Counted from the first letter of the stretch, positions 1 through 9,710 are shown. The stretch is DNA of 64,000 nucleotides from Liquorilactobacillus cacaonum DSM 21116 (GCF_001436735.1 NZ_AYZE01000008.1:206058-270057); one strand, 5' to 3'. The notes: generated by a model from the sequence alone, not told the origin. Translations and numbers: made by a program.

Positions 1-139
1 GAAAAGTTGAGTATAACGTGAAATAACTCATAGCAAGATTTTGGCTGTGGGTTATTTGAGTTAAACGGAAACTTTTGGTTGTTGGAACACGTCTAAATCA
101 AAGTGTGACTTCAACTGGGAAAAATCACTTGTTCATAAT

Positions 140-188
140 AAAGGGACCAGATCAAAATCTTAATTTTGAACTAGTCCCTTTAATTTTT
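140..188. terminator. Hairpin terminator downstream of cfa
   Basis: An 8-bp perfect outer stem (AAAGGGAC at 140-147, GTCCCTTT at 174-181) encloses an A/T-rich inner arm. A T-run follows at 184-188 on the plus strand. It lies at the 3' end of the minus-strand cfa gene and would also stop plus-strand transcripts entering from the left. The first 139 bases hold no convincing gene. The core resembles the hairpins at 33993-34056 and 62441-62483. Confidence 0.65.
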
Positions 189-1359
189 ATTGATAAATAT
201 AATCACGTGTTTTAGGCAAGTTCTTGCCACTTGGTCCCTTTGAAATCAAATACTGAATACAGTCAATGTTACCTGATTCAAATGATGCAGCACATGCTTG
301 TAAATATAAATCCCACATTCGAACAAATTTATCATCCATTTGTTTCGAAATCTCATCTAGATGATTTTTGAAGTTTTCATCCCAAATTTCCAATGTATGT
401 TGATAATGACGTCTTAGTGTCTCTACATCAAAAACTTGCATCCCTGCATCAACAATATGCTTTAAATTTTCATTTAAGCCTGGAATATAGCCACCCGGGA
501 ATATATATTGGTTAATCCATCCATTATAGGCACCACCTTGTTGCCTTGTTATTCCATGAATTAAAGCCACTCCATCATTACTCAAATATTTAGCAATCGT
601 ATTAAAATACGTCCCTAAATTTTCTTCGCCGACATGCTCGAACATCCCAACACTAGTAATATAATCAAATGGTGCATGTTCTAACTCACGATAATCTTCA
701 AGATAAACCTCTGCTTGTTCTTCAAGCCCTTCATCTGCGATACGTTGTTTAACAAACTTATATTGTTCCTCACTCAAAGTTATTCCTGCAACCTTTAGCC
801 CAAATTCCTTAGCTGCTGTCAACATTAACGTTCCCCAACCACAACCAATATCCAACAATGTCTTTCCTTGTTGCGGGTGAAGCTTTTTGATAATGTGACG
901 TACCTTATTCATCTGAGCTTGCTCTAAGCTATCGTCTTCCTTCTCAAAGTAGGCACATGAATATGTCATCGTTGGATCCAACCATAACTTATAGAAATCA
1001 TTTCCTAAGTCATAATGGCTATGAATATCTTCTTTGCTACTTTTTTGTGAATGAGATTGCTTTGGTAAAAATTTTTTTAGCTTGCTATTATAAAAGAAGC
1101 TTTCAGCTGAATCATACGCTGCCTTCACTAATTTTTGAATAGATCCTTCAATCTGAATTCTTCCATCCATATAAGCTTCTCCTAATGCAATAGAAGCATT
1201 CCTCATTATATCCTTTACCGGAACAGATTCTTTGAATGTGATAGTTACTTCAGGTGTTCCTTCGCCGTAAACTTCACTTTCTCCATCCCAGTAATTTACA
1301 CGTACAGGGATACTAAAAGACTTGCTTAATAGTTTCTTATAAAAAATTTTATCAATCAC
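187..1359 (-). CDS. cfa: Cyclopropane-fatty-acyl-phospholipid synthase
   Basis: SAM-dependent enzyme that adds a methylene bridge across double bonds of membrane phospholipid acyl chains, typically in acid or stationary-phase stress. The 390-residue length fits the family. The SAM-binding loop LLDIGCGWG is at residues 168-176, preceded by the family segments HYDLGNDFY (115-123) and TYSCAYF (132-138); FEHVG follows in the methyltransferase core. The start used is GTG at 1359, with only a weak ribosome binding site. The gene appears monocistronic: the next gene upstream (ktrB) is on the same strand but about 100 bases away. Family call is firm; the exact start is less so. Confidence 0.93.
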   Translation of the reverse strand: MIDKIFYKKLLSKSFSIPVRVNYWDGESEVYGEGTPEVTITFKESVPVKDIMRNASIALGEAYMDGRIQIEGSIQKLVKAAYDSAESFFYNSKLKKFLPKQSHSQKSSKEDIHSHYDLGNDFYKLWLDPTMTYSCAYFEKEDDSLEQAQMNKVRHIIKKLHPQQGKTLLDIGCGWGTLMLTAAKEFGLKVAGITLSEEQYKFVKQRIADEGLEEQAEVYLEDYRELEHAPFDYITSVGMFEHVGEENLGTYFNTIAKYLSNDGVALIHGITRQQGGAYNGWINQYIFPGGYIPGLNENLKHIVDAGMQVFDVETLRRHYQHTLEIWDENFKNHLDEISKQMDDKFVRMWDLYLQACAASFESGNIDCIQYLISKGPSGKNLPKTRDYIYQ

Positions 1360-1462
1360 AGTAAACCGTCATCTACCTTCCACTTACAATTAATCACTAA
1401 ACAAATCAATTCTATCACTTTTTTCGAATTATTTCTAAGACTAGCTCATAAAAAAAATTAAT

Positions 1463-2845
1463 TTACCCAATGATAACCTTTTCAGTTGGGTATTTATAAT
1501 TAAAATCTTGTTCCTTTTTAGAAACAAAGAGCATTAGCATATACAACATTCCAACCCGGCCAATAAACATCAATACAATTATTACTATTTTTCCCACTAG
1601 ACTAAGCGAACTTGTAATTCCTAATGATAGTCCTGTTGTCCCAAATGCAGATGCAACTTCAAAAACTAAAGAAACCAATGACGCTTTTTCAGTTAAAGAC
1701 AAAATTAAAATTGCGACTGCACACAACATTATAGACAAGTTAACCACCACAACTGCCTTTTGAATATCATCTTGATTTATTCTTCTTCCAAAAATATTAA
1801 CGTTCCGTCGTCCACGAATAAAAGATACCATGTACAACATTAAAATCCCAATAGTGGTTGTTCTTACCCCCCCACCAACTGAACTTGGACTTGCACCAAT
1901 AAACATTAAAATTGAAAAAAGCAAAAGCGTGGTCGTTCTAAATCCCGTTAAAGAATCTAGTTGCAAGCCGGCATTTCTTGTAGTCGCACTATAGAACAAC
2001 GAAGTAATCACCTTTTCTCCCCAAGGCATGTTAGTAAAACTATGGTTCATTTCAGAAAGGAAAATCAAGACAGCTCCCAATATAAAAAAGATGATTGCAA
2101 AAAAGAAAGCTAATTTTGAAAACAACGAAAATCGATACTTTCCCTTTCCTCTAGTCTTTATTTTCAGTAAAAGCCATTCACGAAATTCTATTAAAACAGG
2201 GAATCCGATTCCACCTACTAAAATCAACAAAATGACGAGCAGTAAAAAAAAATAATCATGTCGAAATGGCATTAAAGACTTGCCAGTAACATCAAATCCG
2301 GCATTTGTCACAGCCGATATTGAAATGTAAAACCCCTCAAAAATTGCACTTTTTAAATCATATAAGCTATCTGTAATATATAAATATACCGAAAAAACAA
2401 TTCCAAATATAAACTGTAATGCCATCATTAATCCAAATACAGAATATACCAGCCGTACAGTTCCACTTAATCGCGGTTGATTCATATCAACTTGAATCAG
2501 TTGCCGATGCTGTAATGAAATTTTTCGACCCGTAATAACCATTCCAACGGTGGCTAACATAGTTACACCAAAACCACCAATTTGAAACAAAAATTCAAGT
2601 AAAATCACGCCATAGTTATTATAAATTTCGTGCAACGGTACAGTTGTAAGTCCCGTCACACTGATTGTAGAAACTGCCATAAAAAAGGTATCCAAGAGTG
2701 ATATCTTCACCCCAGGGTACCTAAAAATTGGAAGGCATAACAAGAAAAATGTAACAACAATTAATCCAAAATATGCCAAAACTAATAATTGAATTGGCGT
2801 AGCTTTTTTTCTTGTTCTGGCAATAAAAGTCATAAAAGTAGACAT
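1463..2845 (-). CDS. ktrB: TrkH/KtrB-type potassium uptake channel subunit
   Basis: Membrane pore subunit of a Ktr/Trk potassium transporter. About 10 membrane segments are visible, with four degenerate P-loop motifs in order: VTGLTTV, TNAGFD, TRNAGLQ and GTTGLSLG. This is the four-repeat pore of the TrkH/KtrB family. I place the start at ATG 2845 because AGGGAAG lies 8 bases upstream; an in-frame ATG at 2866 has no comparable site. The cytosolic RCK partner (KtrA) is not in this window. A small gene of unknown function lies immediately upstream, separated by only about 23 bases, so the two are probably co-transcribed. Confidence 0.9.
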   Translation of the reverse strand: MSTFMTFIARTRKKATPIQLLVLAYFGLIVVTFFLLCLPIFRYPGVKISLLDTFFMAVSTISVTGLTTVPLHEIYNNYGVILLEFLFQIGGFGVTMLATVGMVITGRKISLQHRQLIQVDMNQPRLSGTVRLVYSVFGLMMALQFIFGIVFSVYLYITDSLYDLKSAIFEGFYISISAVTNAGFDVTGKSLMPFRHDYFFLLLVILLILVGGIGFPVLIEFREWLLLKIKTRGKGKYRFSLFSKLAFFFAIIFFILGAVLIFLSEMNHSFTNMPWGEKVITSLFYSATTRNAGLQLDSLTGFRTTTLLLFSILMFIGASPSSVGGGVRTTTIGILMLYMVSFIRGRRNVNIFGRRINQDDIQKAVVVVNLSIMLCAVAILILSLTEKASLVSLVFEVASAFGTTGLSLGITSSLSLVGKIVIIVLMFIGRVGMLYMLMLFVSKKEQDFNYKYPTEKVIIG

Positions 2846-2868
2846 TATTTTTTCTTCCCTTTTCAAAA

Positions 2869-3117
2869 TTAATTTAAAAGTTTCATCTTGGAATAGCTAA
2901 TAACTACTTTTTGTTTTAAATCAAGTGCCGTCTCAGAATTGCTGAATTCATTATCAAAATCAATAATTGCTGAATTTTTCAGTTGCTTTTCAACAGTTCC
3001 CTTAAAATGTTGCCTATTAAATATAAATGACACATGAACACTCTTTTGAAAAGGTTCTCCCATCTTATTAATCTCGATTATCTGCTTATTTTTTTCGATC
3101 TTTTTTTCATCACTCAA
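2869..3117 (-). CDS. Small hypothetical protein upstream of ktrB
   Basis: An 82-residue soluble protein that I do not recognise. The first 25 residues are rich in Lys/Glu/Asn. The rest reads as a compact beta-rich domain with a KGTVEKQLKNSAIIDF core. It has no signal peptide, membrane segment or cysteine. Its stop lies just upstream of the ktrB ribosome binding site, so co-transcription and possibly translational coupling with ktrB are likely. A regulatory or accessory role in potassium uptake is guesswork from position only. It starts at ATG 3117 after an AGGAG-like site (AAGGAGG at about 3126-3132). Confidence 0.7.
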   Translation of the reverse strand: MSDEKKIEKNKQIIEINKMGEPFQKSVHVSFIFNRQHFKGTVEKQLKNSAIIDFDNEFSNSETALDLKQKVVISYSKMKLLN

Positions 3118-3296
3118 AACTATTCCTCCTTAGAAGCTAATTCCAATTGTACAAAAAAATAAAGACATATATTAATTGCGACTTTGGCAGATTCTATCTC
3201 TTATCATGTGTTAACTAAGCTTCTAACTTAATTTGCATAACTTTACCAACATACTTAATTATAACGCTAATCTTTAATCTCGACTAATAAACTAAA

Positions 3297-4388
3297 TTAA
3301 TTCAGTAAAAAAGTACTCCATGGCTTTATTTTTTTTAATAAAAATAAATTGCTCTCCAATACTTTACCAATCACATTGCGTCGTCCGTCATTTTTAATGT
3401 CTAATAAGGCTATCTGCATCTCACCACTATATTGTCCGTAATTATCATTAACCATAATTAAATCACCACACTTAATATCATGGGTATCATGTGCCTTGAT
3501 ACTAGTGTCCTTAAACTTAACCCGCGTATTTTGATCTCGCAATAAATACTCTGACGTATCTCCACGATACAAGTGCACCATATCTAAAACTGCCTCACGT
3601 TCAACATTAGAAATAGTTTCTGCTAATTCTACTTGTAAAACCGGATGAGCACTAAAAAAGCTACGAGCCACAACTTCTAATTCTTCATCTGTAGCAAATG
3701 CATTGCCAATTATTACATCATCAATTAGTCCAAATGACTTGAGATGTTCTACTTGCAATTCAATTTGTCGTTGCCTATCCTCTTCTATTGTTGGTAACCC
3801 ATCTTGAACTGGCCACGGTCCAACTGTAGCGCTATTAGAACTAACAAACGCTGCAGTATTTAATGAATATTTTTTAAAAAGCTGTGAATACTTTTCCACA
3901 AAACTTTCACTAAGACCTGTATAGGCTTGTGGATAAAAATTATGACATCCAAGTAAATTTTCAGTTTTGGGTGAATATGACATAATATTTTCTAAATAAT
4001 TAGTACCTGTGCTCATATTAACTTCAATTTTGAGGTCGTACGGATTACGTGTCATTAATGCCTCTTCAAGGCCTGTAAACCCAAGGTCTAATCGAATTCC
4101 CCAAACTCCTAATTTTTTAAAAAAGGAAAGATCATCATAACCTATCCCTAGCTGTTTAAAAAGCGTGGGGTTAATATCTATGATTGTTTTAAAATTTAAT
4201 TCATTTGCAAAATCTATAACTGCTTTAAATTTTTCTAGCACATCTTCTTTAGACCCTTTTATTTCTAAAAGTGATGTAAATAATCTAGAATAGCCAAGTT
4301 TTGCTGCCTTTTTTATGTATTCAAAATTCCTTTTCAGATCTGTATGTTCTGGATAGACAGATATTCCTAATTCACCCATAGTAGACAC
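3297..4388 (-). CDS. MupG/DUF871-family TIM-barrel protein (putative 6-phospho-N-acetylmuramidase)
   Basis: A 363-residue cytoplasmic protein of the DUF871 family. It has an N-terminal TIM-barrel-like region (about 1-240, starting with LGISVYPEH) and a C-terminal small beta-barrel domain. Characterised members (MupG) cleave MurNAc-6-phosphate-GlcNAc disaccharides during cell-wall recycling; older annotations call them 'outer surface protein'. Here the gene stands alone with no murQ, PTS or amidase genes next to it, so the specific substrate is inferred from family only. It starts at ATG 4388; a short A/T-rich promoter region separates it from the divergent TPP riboswitch. The 180 bases after its stop (3118-3296) hold nothing recognisable. 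Confidence 0.75.
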   Translation of the reverse strand: MSTMGELGISVYPEHTDLKRNFEYIKKAAKLGYSRLFTSLLEIKGSKEDVLEKFKAVIDFANELNFKTIIDINPTLFKQLGIGYDDLSFFKKLGVWGIRLDLGFTGLEEALMTRNPYDLKIEVNMSTGTNYLENIMSYSPKTENLLGCHNFYPQAYTGLSESFVEKYSQLFKKYSLNTAAFVSSNSATVGPWPVQDGLPTIEEDRQRQIELQVEHLKSFGLIDDVIIGNAFATDEELEVVARSFFSAHPVLQVELAETISNVEREAVLDMVHLYRGDTSEYLLRDQNTRVKFKDTSIKAHDTHDIKCGDLIMVNDNYGQYSGEMQIALLDIKNDGRRNVIGKVLESNLFLLKKIKPWSTFLLN

Positions 4389-4503
4389 GCTCCCATTTCA
4401 TTTACTTTTATCTTATCATGGATGCTCACTTATTATCGTCATGATTTACAACTTTACATTTTACAAAATATTTGTTAGACTATGTATGTTTTTAAGAGAT
4501 TAA

Positions 4504-4575
4504 CAAACTGGGGTGCCTAATGGCTGAGAATTACCCATTGACCTGATCTGGACAATACCAGCGGAGGGAGTTTTG
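4504..4575 (+). promoter_or_regulatory. TPP riboswitch (THI element) for ykoEDC
   Basis: The conserved thi-box blocks are present in order: GGGGTGCC, GGCTGAGA, then CCTGATCTGG and AATACCAGCGGAGGGA. This is the canonical thiamine pyrophosphate aptamer. With the downstream hairpin at 4616-4649 it forms a transcription-termination switch that should shut off ykoEDC when TPP is plentiful. Confidence 0.97.
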
Positions 4576-4615
4576 TATCGATTGATATTTTCACTTATAT
4601 TAGTCAAAACAAACT

Positions 4616-4649
4616 GCTGGCATACTCATAGAGTGTGGTAGCTTTTTTT
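4616..4649 (+). terminator. Riboswitch expression-platform terminator
   Basis: A 12-bp stem (GCTGGCATACTC pairs with GAGTGTGGTAGC, including G-U pairs, 3-nt loop) is followed by seven T residues. It lies between the TPP aptamer and the ykoE start at 4699, as expected for a transcription-attenuating switch. Confidence 0.9.
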
Positions 4650-4698
4650 ATTAGTACCCCTTTTTGTTATCTCCAAATTAAAAAAGGAGAGATTTTTT

Positions 4699-5259
4699 AT
4701 GCAAACTATTAATAATACAAAAAAAGGTTGGTCTGTTAAAGATGTAATCTTTCTAGCAATTATCGGAATTTTCTTTGGCATTATCTATCAAGTTTGGAGC
4801 TATGCCTACTATGCTTTAGCCGCAACACCACTGAAACCATATGCTAACGATATTACACTTGGTGTCTGGATTATGGCCGGTCCCTTAGCCGGAGTCCTAC
4901 TAAAAAAAGTTGGAGCTTCTTTGATTGGCGAACTTCTCGCTGCTGCCGTTGAAATGTTGCTTTTTTCAAGTTGGGGAGCTGCTACTTTAATTTCTGGTTT
5001 TATTCAAGGTATAGGAAATGAACTTGGATTTGCTGCAACAGGTTACAAAAACTGGGATAAATTAGGATTATTGTTATCTACAATTGGCTCTACAATTATT
5101 ACTTTTATTTGGGACTGGTTTCAAAATGGATATAACGAATATCACATGGGACTGCTAGTAACGCTATTTATCATTCGTTTCATTTCTATTGGTTTCTTTT
5201 CTGGAGTGCTAGTCTATTGGATTAGTAGACTAGTCAATAAATCAGGATTAGGAAAATGA
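4699..5259 (+). CDS. ykoE: YkoE, substrate-binding (S) component of thiamine-precursor ECF transporter
   Basis: A 186-residue integral membrane protein with 5-6 hydrophobic segments, matching the YkoE family of S components. YkoE binds a thiamine precursor (hydroxymethylpyrimidine) and works with the dedicated ATPase/transmembrane pair YkoD/YkoC. The segments YQVWSYAYYAL and GFIQGIGNELGF are typical. It is preceded by a TPP riboswitch and terminator, and its stop overlaps the start of ykoD by 4 bases. AAAGGAGAG lies just upstream of ATG 4699. Function is well supported by family, operon partners and riboswitch. Confidence 0.93.
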   Translation: MQTINNTKKGWSVKDVIFLAIIGIFFGIIYQVWSYAYYALAATPLKPYANDITLGVWIMAGPLAGVLLKKVGASLIGELLAAAVEMLLFSSWGAATLISGFIQGIGNELGFAATGYKNWDKLGLLLSTIGSTIITFIWDWFQNGYNEYHMGLLVTLFIIRFISIGFFSGVLVYWISRLVNKSGLGK

Positions 5260-6665
5260 AAAACTCTTTAGTAATTCAAAATCTAACTTTTGCATATGCT
5301 GAAGATGAGCCGAATATCTTCCAGAATTTCGATTTTGAACTCCCTATTCAAAACTTTAATCTACTTGTCGGCCCTTCAGGAAGTGGAAAATCTACCATCT
5401 TTAAATTAATAGCAGGTTTGTATCCTCAGTATCGTGGCATCAAACGAGATGGCAAAATTTTATTGAATGGGCAAGAAATAAGCGAAGTTGTGCCATTTGA
5501 AAGAGCGCAACATGTTTCAATGCTCTTTCAAAATCCAACAAGACAATTTGCGATGAAAACGACCTTTGAACAAATTGTTTTTGTATTAGAAAACATTCAA
5601 TATCCAGAAAACAAGATCGTTCCAAAAGTTAACGAAATTCTTGAAACAATGCATCTTAATGCCTTTAAGGACAGAAATCTGCAAACACTTTCCGGTGGTG
5701 AACAACAGCGGGTGGCACTCGCAATGACATTAGCACTAGATAGTCCAATTATCTTGTTAGATGAGCCTTTTGCTAATATTGACTCGAAATCAAGAATTGA
5801 GCTTCTGCATGAATTAAAAATTCTTCAAAAAGACCATGGCAAGACCATCTTTATCTCTGATCATGATATCTCTAATTACGATGGCCTTGTAAATCATGTT
5901 TATCAAATGAATGTCGAAAAGAAAAAAATAGTTGAATTGTCACTATCTTTTCTAAAAGATACCCTTTTGGAACAACATTTTGCACAAAATACTTTAAGTT
6001 CTTCACAAATTTTCAGTTGGAACCACCTTGGATTTAAAAGTGGTGATCGCACACTATTAAATGATAGTTCTCTCTTTCTCCCCCAAGGACAAATTGGCCT
6101 GTTGTCTGGAGATAACGGCATTGGCAAATCGACATTTTTTGCTGCTTTATCACACCAAAAGAAGTATACTGGATCAATTTTATTCAAAGATAATCCTTCG
6201 GAAAAAGTAAGACTAGGCAAATGGGCAAAAATAGTTGCTAATATTTTCCAAAATAGCAGTGATCAATTTATCAGATTGCATGCTCATGAGGAACTAGAAC
6301 TGTCCGCTAGGCATTCACTTCGCAGTGATTATTGGAACGATAATCGAATAAAGAAAGCTATTTCACATCTCAATCTTACAGATGTACTAAATCATGTTAG
6401 CTATCAACTATCAGGTGGACAACAAAAAAAGCTCCAAGCACTTGCCGTTTTGATAATGTCACAGCCTATCATGCTTTTTGATGAGCCTTTTGCGGGGCTC
6501 GATATCGACTCTGTTAAATCTTTAATGGATATTATTACGGAAACTACCGTGGATCTCGAATTAACTTCATTAATTATCTCCCATCAAAGAAAAGGTATCG
6601 ATAATCGAGTCAATTATGAACTGATCATGGCTGATCAAAAAATTAGACGACAAAAGGAGTTCTAA
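5256..6665 (+). CDS. ykoD: YkoD, duplicated ABC ATPase of thiamine-precursor ECF transporter
   Basis: A 469-residue fusion of two ABC ATPase domains. Domain 1 has Walker A GPSGSGKST (around residue 40), signature LSGGEQQR and Walker B ILLDEPFA. Domain 2 has Walker A GDNGIGKST, signature LSGGQQKK and MLFDEPFAGLD. The two nucleotide-binding domains power import through YkoE/YkoC. The start overlaps the 3' end of ykoE and the stop is one base from ykoC, giving a tight three-gene operon. Confidence 0.95.
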   Translation: MKNSLVIQNLTFAYAEDEPNIFQNFDFELPIQNFNLLVGPSGSGKSTIFKLIAGLYPQYRGIKRDGKILLNGQEISEVVPFERAQHVSMLFQNPTRQFAMKTTFEQIVFVLENIQYPENKIVPKVNEILETMHLNAFKDRNLQTLSGGEQQRVALAMTLALDSPIILLDEPFANIDSKSRIELLHELKILQKDHGKTIFISDHDISNYDGLVNHVYQMNVEKKKIVELSLSFLKDTLLEQHFAQNTLSSSQIFSWNHLGFKSGDRTLLNDSSLFLPQGQIGLLSGDNGIGKSTFFAALSHQKKYTGSILFKDNPSEKVRLGKWAKIVANIFQNSSDQFIRLHAHEELELSARHSLRSDYWNDNRIKKAISHLNLTDVLNHVSYQLSGGQQKKLQALAVLIMSQPIMLFDEPFAGLDIDSVKSLMDIITETTVDLELTSLIISHQRKGIDNRVNYELIMADQKIRRQKEF

Positions 6666-6666
6666 T

Positions 6667-7341
6667 ATGTTCACACACAGATTAAATCCTGCAATCTTGT
6701 TAATTATTATGCTAGGAATCGGTCTTCAAATAACATTTGCACGTAGTTTCCTAACAAATGTCGCTATTGTAATTATCGGCTTATCGTACTTGCTTTATTG
6801 CAAAATATCTATCAAACTTATTTCAATTATGATTTTGTCTGCTTTCCCAGTTGCATTAGGGAGCTGGTGGTCTTTTATTGCCTTTGGAACCAGTGATGTG
6901 TGGCATGTTGGCTGGATCTATGCAAGCCGTGTTTATGCTTATCTTTTTTTAGGTTCAATTTTGACACTCACAGTACCAATAAAAGATATTTTACTTAGTC
7001 TAGAAAAACATCTCAAACTTTCATCCACTTTTGTATATGGTATTCTAGCAGCTTTTAATCTAGTTAGTCGCATCAAAACACAATATAAAATAATTCGCTA
7101 CTCAGCTACAATGCGTGGAACCGAGTATCATTTATGGAATCCTGGGCTTTACCTACGTATTATTATAGTTGCTCTAAATTGGTCTGGTGATCTTGCCGAA
7201 GCTATGACTTCTCAAGGATTTACTGAAGGTGGTGCCCGCTCAAGTATCTATCATGATAATCTACCTTTTTGGCAATGGCTTTTATCATTCGTACTAATTC
7301 TAATATATTTTTTCTTCTCATTCATAGTCCGTCCTTGGTAG
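6667..7341 (+). CDS. ykoC: YkoC, transmembrane (T) component of thiamine-precursor ECF transporter
   Basis: A 224-residue protein of the CbiQ/EcfT family with about five membrane segments. It carries the Ala-Arg-Gly-type coupling region (seen here as YSATMRGTEY, around residues 150-160) that contacts the ATPase. It is the last gene of the ykoEDC operon under the TPP riboswitch. AAAAGGAG lies directly upstream of ATG 6667, within the end of ykoD. A strong bidirectional hairpin follows at 7454-7509. Confidence 0.93.
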   Translation: MFTHRLNPAILLIIMLGIGLQITFARSFLTNVAIVIIGLSYLLYCKISIKLISIMILSAFPVALGSWWSFIAFGTSDVWHVGWIYASRVYAYLFLGSILTLTVPIKDILLSLEKHLKLSSTFVYGILAAFNLVSRIKTQYKIIRYSATMRGTEYHLWNPGLYLRIIIVALNWSGDLAEAMTSQGFTEGGARSSIYHDNLPFWQWLLSFVLILIYFFFSFIVRPW

Positions 7342-7453
7342 TAAAATTAAAGCTTTTGGGAAATCAATATCTTGCTAAAAATAGTTTTATGACTAAGACT
7401 CCATAATGATGTATTTTCTGAATTTAAAAAGTTTAATATCAGAAAACAATTAC

Positions 7454-7509
7454 AAAAAAGAAAGCAAAAGTTGAAGCATGCAACACTTCAATTTTTGCCT
7501 TCTTTTTTC
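7454..7509. terminator. Bidirectional terminator between ykoC and yeiH-like gene
   Basis: A long near-perfect stem (left arm 7454-7476, right arm 7487-7508) flanked by A and T runs. It sits between two convergent genes, ykoC (plus) and the YeiH-like exporter (minus). Confidence 0.85.
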
Positions 7510-7561
7510 TATATATCATTAATTAATAAATACAACAATATTCCCAAAATCTAATTAGTTT

Positions 7562-8596
7562 TCAAAACCAAAGTTTACTGGCTGTTAATACACAAACTGC
7601 AAGTATTGTTGAAGAAATAAGTACAGCTACAAAAGCAGGCAATCCTCTTTTTAGAATCACTTTAAAATTAACACTTGTTCCTAAAGCCGCCATTGCCATT
7701 CCTAAAAAAATATATGCGGCATTCACTAGGTAACCTAATACAATATTTCCTAAAGGTAAAAATGTTCCTAAAATACTGGCAACTAAAAAGCCTGCCATAA
7801 ACCATGGAATTGGCAATTTTGCATTTGTATTATCTACAATTCCTTTTTTTACATTTCTCTTTTGATACCACATGCCTATCGCCAATGCAGCTGGAGCAAG
7901 CATTAAAACACGTGATAATTTTGTTATAAGCGCACTTGCTAATCCTACTTGACCTGCTGCACTTCCAGCAGCCACAGCATGTGCTATTTCATGAAGTGAT
8001 CCACCCACAAAGACACCAAATTGTGTCGGAGTGAGATGTAATGCCTGCCGTAAGCCCAAATCAATAAAGGTAAATAAAGTTCCCATAATAGAAACAATAG
8101 CAACTGCTAAAACTTCATTTTCCCGTTGACGCTCCATTTTCTCTTTTGTAACCTTAATCTGTGGTGATATCCCCATGATTGCCGCCGCTCCACAAATTCC
8201 TGTTCCGCTTGCCGTCAAAATTGCTAATTCTGGCTCAACTTTAAATCTACGTTGGATAAAATATGTCATGCAAATACCGCCAACAACTATAACTATTCCA
8301 AGTAAAATTGTTTTAATCCCTGCCTGGGCTAACTGAATCAAGTTCAGTTTAAAACCTAATAAAATAATTCCTAATCTTAAAAACTTATTTGAAATAAAGC
8401 TAATACCTTTACTTGCTTCATTGACAAGTCTAGTTTCTGACTGCATAATCATTCCCAAAATAAGAGCTAATACCAATGGACCAAGCAAACTTAAATAAGG
8501 TATTTTTGCAAGCACTGAACCTACTAATGCACATATAAGAGTAATAATAGCCGCTAACCAGAATGACTTTGTCTTTACTATTTCTGTTACTTTCAT
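7562..8596 (-). CDS. YeiH/UPF0324-family putative sulfate or anion exporter
   Basis: A 344-residue polytopic membrane protein with about ten hydrophobic segments. The family motifs LGPLVLALILGMIM, GTGICGAAAIMG and GGSLHEIAHAVAAG are visible. Family members are annotated as putative sulfate exporters; the actual substrate is not proven. It is divergently transcribed from a LysR-type regulator, the standard arrangement for this family. The shared 102-base region contains direct repeats that may be the operator. It starts at ATG 8596 with AGGAGGGG upstream. Confidence 0.85.
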   Translation of the reverse strand: MKVTEIVKTKSFWLAAIITLICALVGSVLAKIPYLSLLGPLVLALILGMIMQSETRLVNEASKGISFISNKFLRLGIILLGFKLNLIQLAQAGIKTILLGIVIVVGGICMTYFIQRRFKVEPELAILTASGTGICGAAAIMGISPQIKVTKEKMERQRENEVLAVAIVSIMGTLFTFIDLGLRQALHLTPTQFGVFVGGSLHEIAHAVAAGSAAGQVGLASALITKLSRVLMLAPAALAIGMWYQKRNVKKGIVDNTNAKLPIPWFMAGFLVASILGTFLPLGNIVLGYLVNAAYIFLGMAMAALGTSVNFKVILKRGLPAFVAVLISSTILAVCVLTASKLWF

Positions 8597-8630
8597 TTTT
8601 CCCCTCCTTAATTAATATCTTAATAATACT

Positions 8631-8663
8631 AATTATGTTTCATAAAATAAAATTATGTTTTAT
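8631..8663. promoter_or_regulatory. Direct repeats in the yeiH/LysR divergent promoter
   Basis: AATTATGTTT occurs at 8631-8640 and again at 8651-8660, exactly 20 bp apart (two helical turns). Each copy is followed by a near-identical NAT. The first copy also forms the small dyad TTATG-TTT-CATAA. This fits a LysR-family tetramer binding on one face of the DNA. The assignment is inference. Confidence 0.45.
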
Positions 8664-8698
8664 TATATATTCATAACTATTACTTATAAGGAGAAACC

Positions 8699-9586
8699 AT
8701 GTTAGCACAAGAATATCAAACTTTTTTAATCTTAAGTCAGACACTTTCCTATACAAAGACTGCCCAAATTATGTACGTTTCACAACCAGCGATTACACAA
8801 CAAATTAAACGTTTAGAAACCAAGTTAAATCTACAATTGGTAACCTATAAACGTCCAAAGCTTATCATAACTCCAGCAGGTCAAGAACTTGCTAGTTTTC
8901 TGACTAGTACTCAAGCTCAAGCAGATAAAGTTTTAAATCATTTAAAAACAAATAATTATCAAGGAACAATTTCTTTTGGCATCACACGTTCCATTGCCGA
9001 AAAAATCGGAAGTAAACTAATAACTAGTATGCAAACTACTGAAAGTATGAAAAAGATAAATTGTAGTGTTGCTAATACAGAAACAATTCTCTCCCAAATT
9101 CAAAATGGTATGATTGACTTTGGCATTATTGAGGGAAATTTTCCTAGAGACAATTTCTCTTACCACGTAATTCGCAATGAATCGTTTATTCCCGTGGTAA
9201 GTTGCTCACACCCACTTGCATTAAAAAAACAAGTCACATGGTCAGACCTCTTAGAATATCCATTGCTGATTAGAGAACAAGGATCTGGCTCTCGTGACAT
9301 TTTATTATCACTAGCACATGCGGAAAACATTAGTATTTCTGATTTTAAACAAGTTATCACAGTCTCAGAACCATTATTAATCAGGAAGTTAATTACACAA
9401 GGAGTTGGTACTAGCTTTATTTACAAAATTCTTGTAGAAAATGAATTAACAACTGGTAAAATCAAGCAACTCAACATAAGAAGAGGTTACGTGGAACATG
9501 AATTATATTTTGTTTATTCGAAAAATAATTACTTTTCAGCTGACTATGACAAATGGTTTTTACAACTCAAGTCACTAAATATTTAA
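8699..9586 (+). CDS. LysR-family transcriptional regulator (CysL/YeiE-like)
   Basis: A 295-residue LysR regulator. The N-terminal winged helix-turn-helix (about residues 1-60) contains YTKTAQIMYVSQPAITQQI. The C-terminal effector-binding domain (about 90-290) is of the periplasmic-binding-protein fold. Divergence from a YeiH-like exporter suggests it controls that gene, as for the YeiE/YeiH and CysL/YwfM-type pairs. It starts at ATG 8699 after ATAAGGAG. Confidence 0.88.
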   Translation: MLAQEYQTFLILSQTLSYTKTAQIMYVSQPAITQQIKRLETKLNLQLVTYKRPKLIITPAGQELASFLTSTQAQADKVLNHLKTNNYQGTISFGITRSIAEKIGSKLITSMQTTESMKKINCSVANTETILSQIQNGMIDFGIIEGNFPRDNFSYHVIRNESFIPVVSCSHPLALKKQVTWSDLLEYPLLIREQGSGSRDILLSLAHAENISISDFKQVITVSEPLLIRKLITQGVGTSFIYKILVENELTTGKIKQLNIRRGYVEHELYFVYSKNNYFSADYDKWFLQLKSLNI

Positions 9587-9710
9587 GTATTTATAAAATT
9601 TCTAAAAATCTATTTATAAACTTTGCTTGTCCTCTTTCTTTCATCCCAAAATATGCTATTCTACACAAAAAAGGAATTCTTCACAGGTTCATAATTATGG
9701 GGTGGTTATA

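Noticed and set aside
1-139. Possible 3' end of a gene entering from the left edge
   Set aside because: All frames hit stops quickly and no recognisable protein end is seen.
5903-6220. A 105-codon minus-strand frame inside ykoD
   Set aside because: Antisense to an intact ATPase gene; no ribosome binding site or family pattern.
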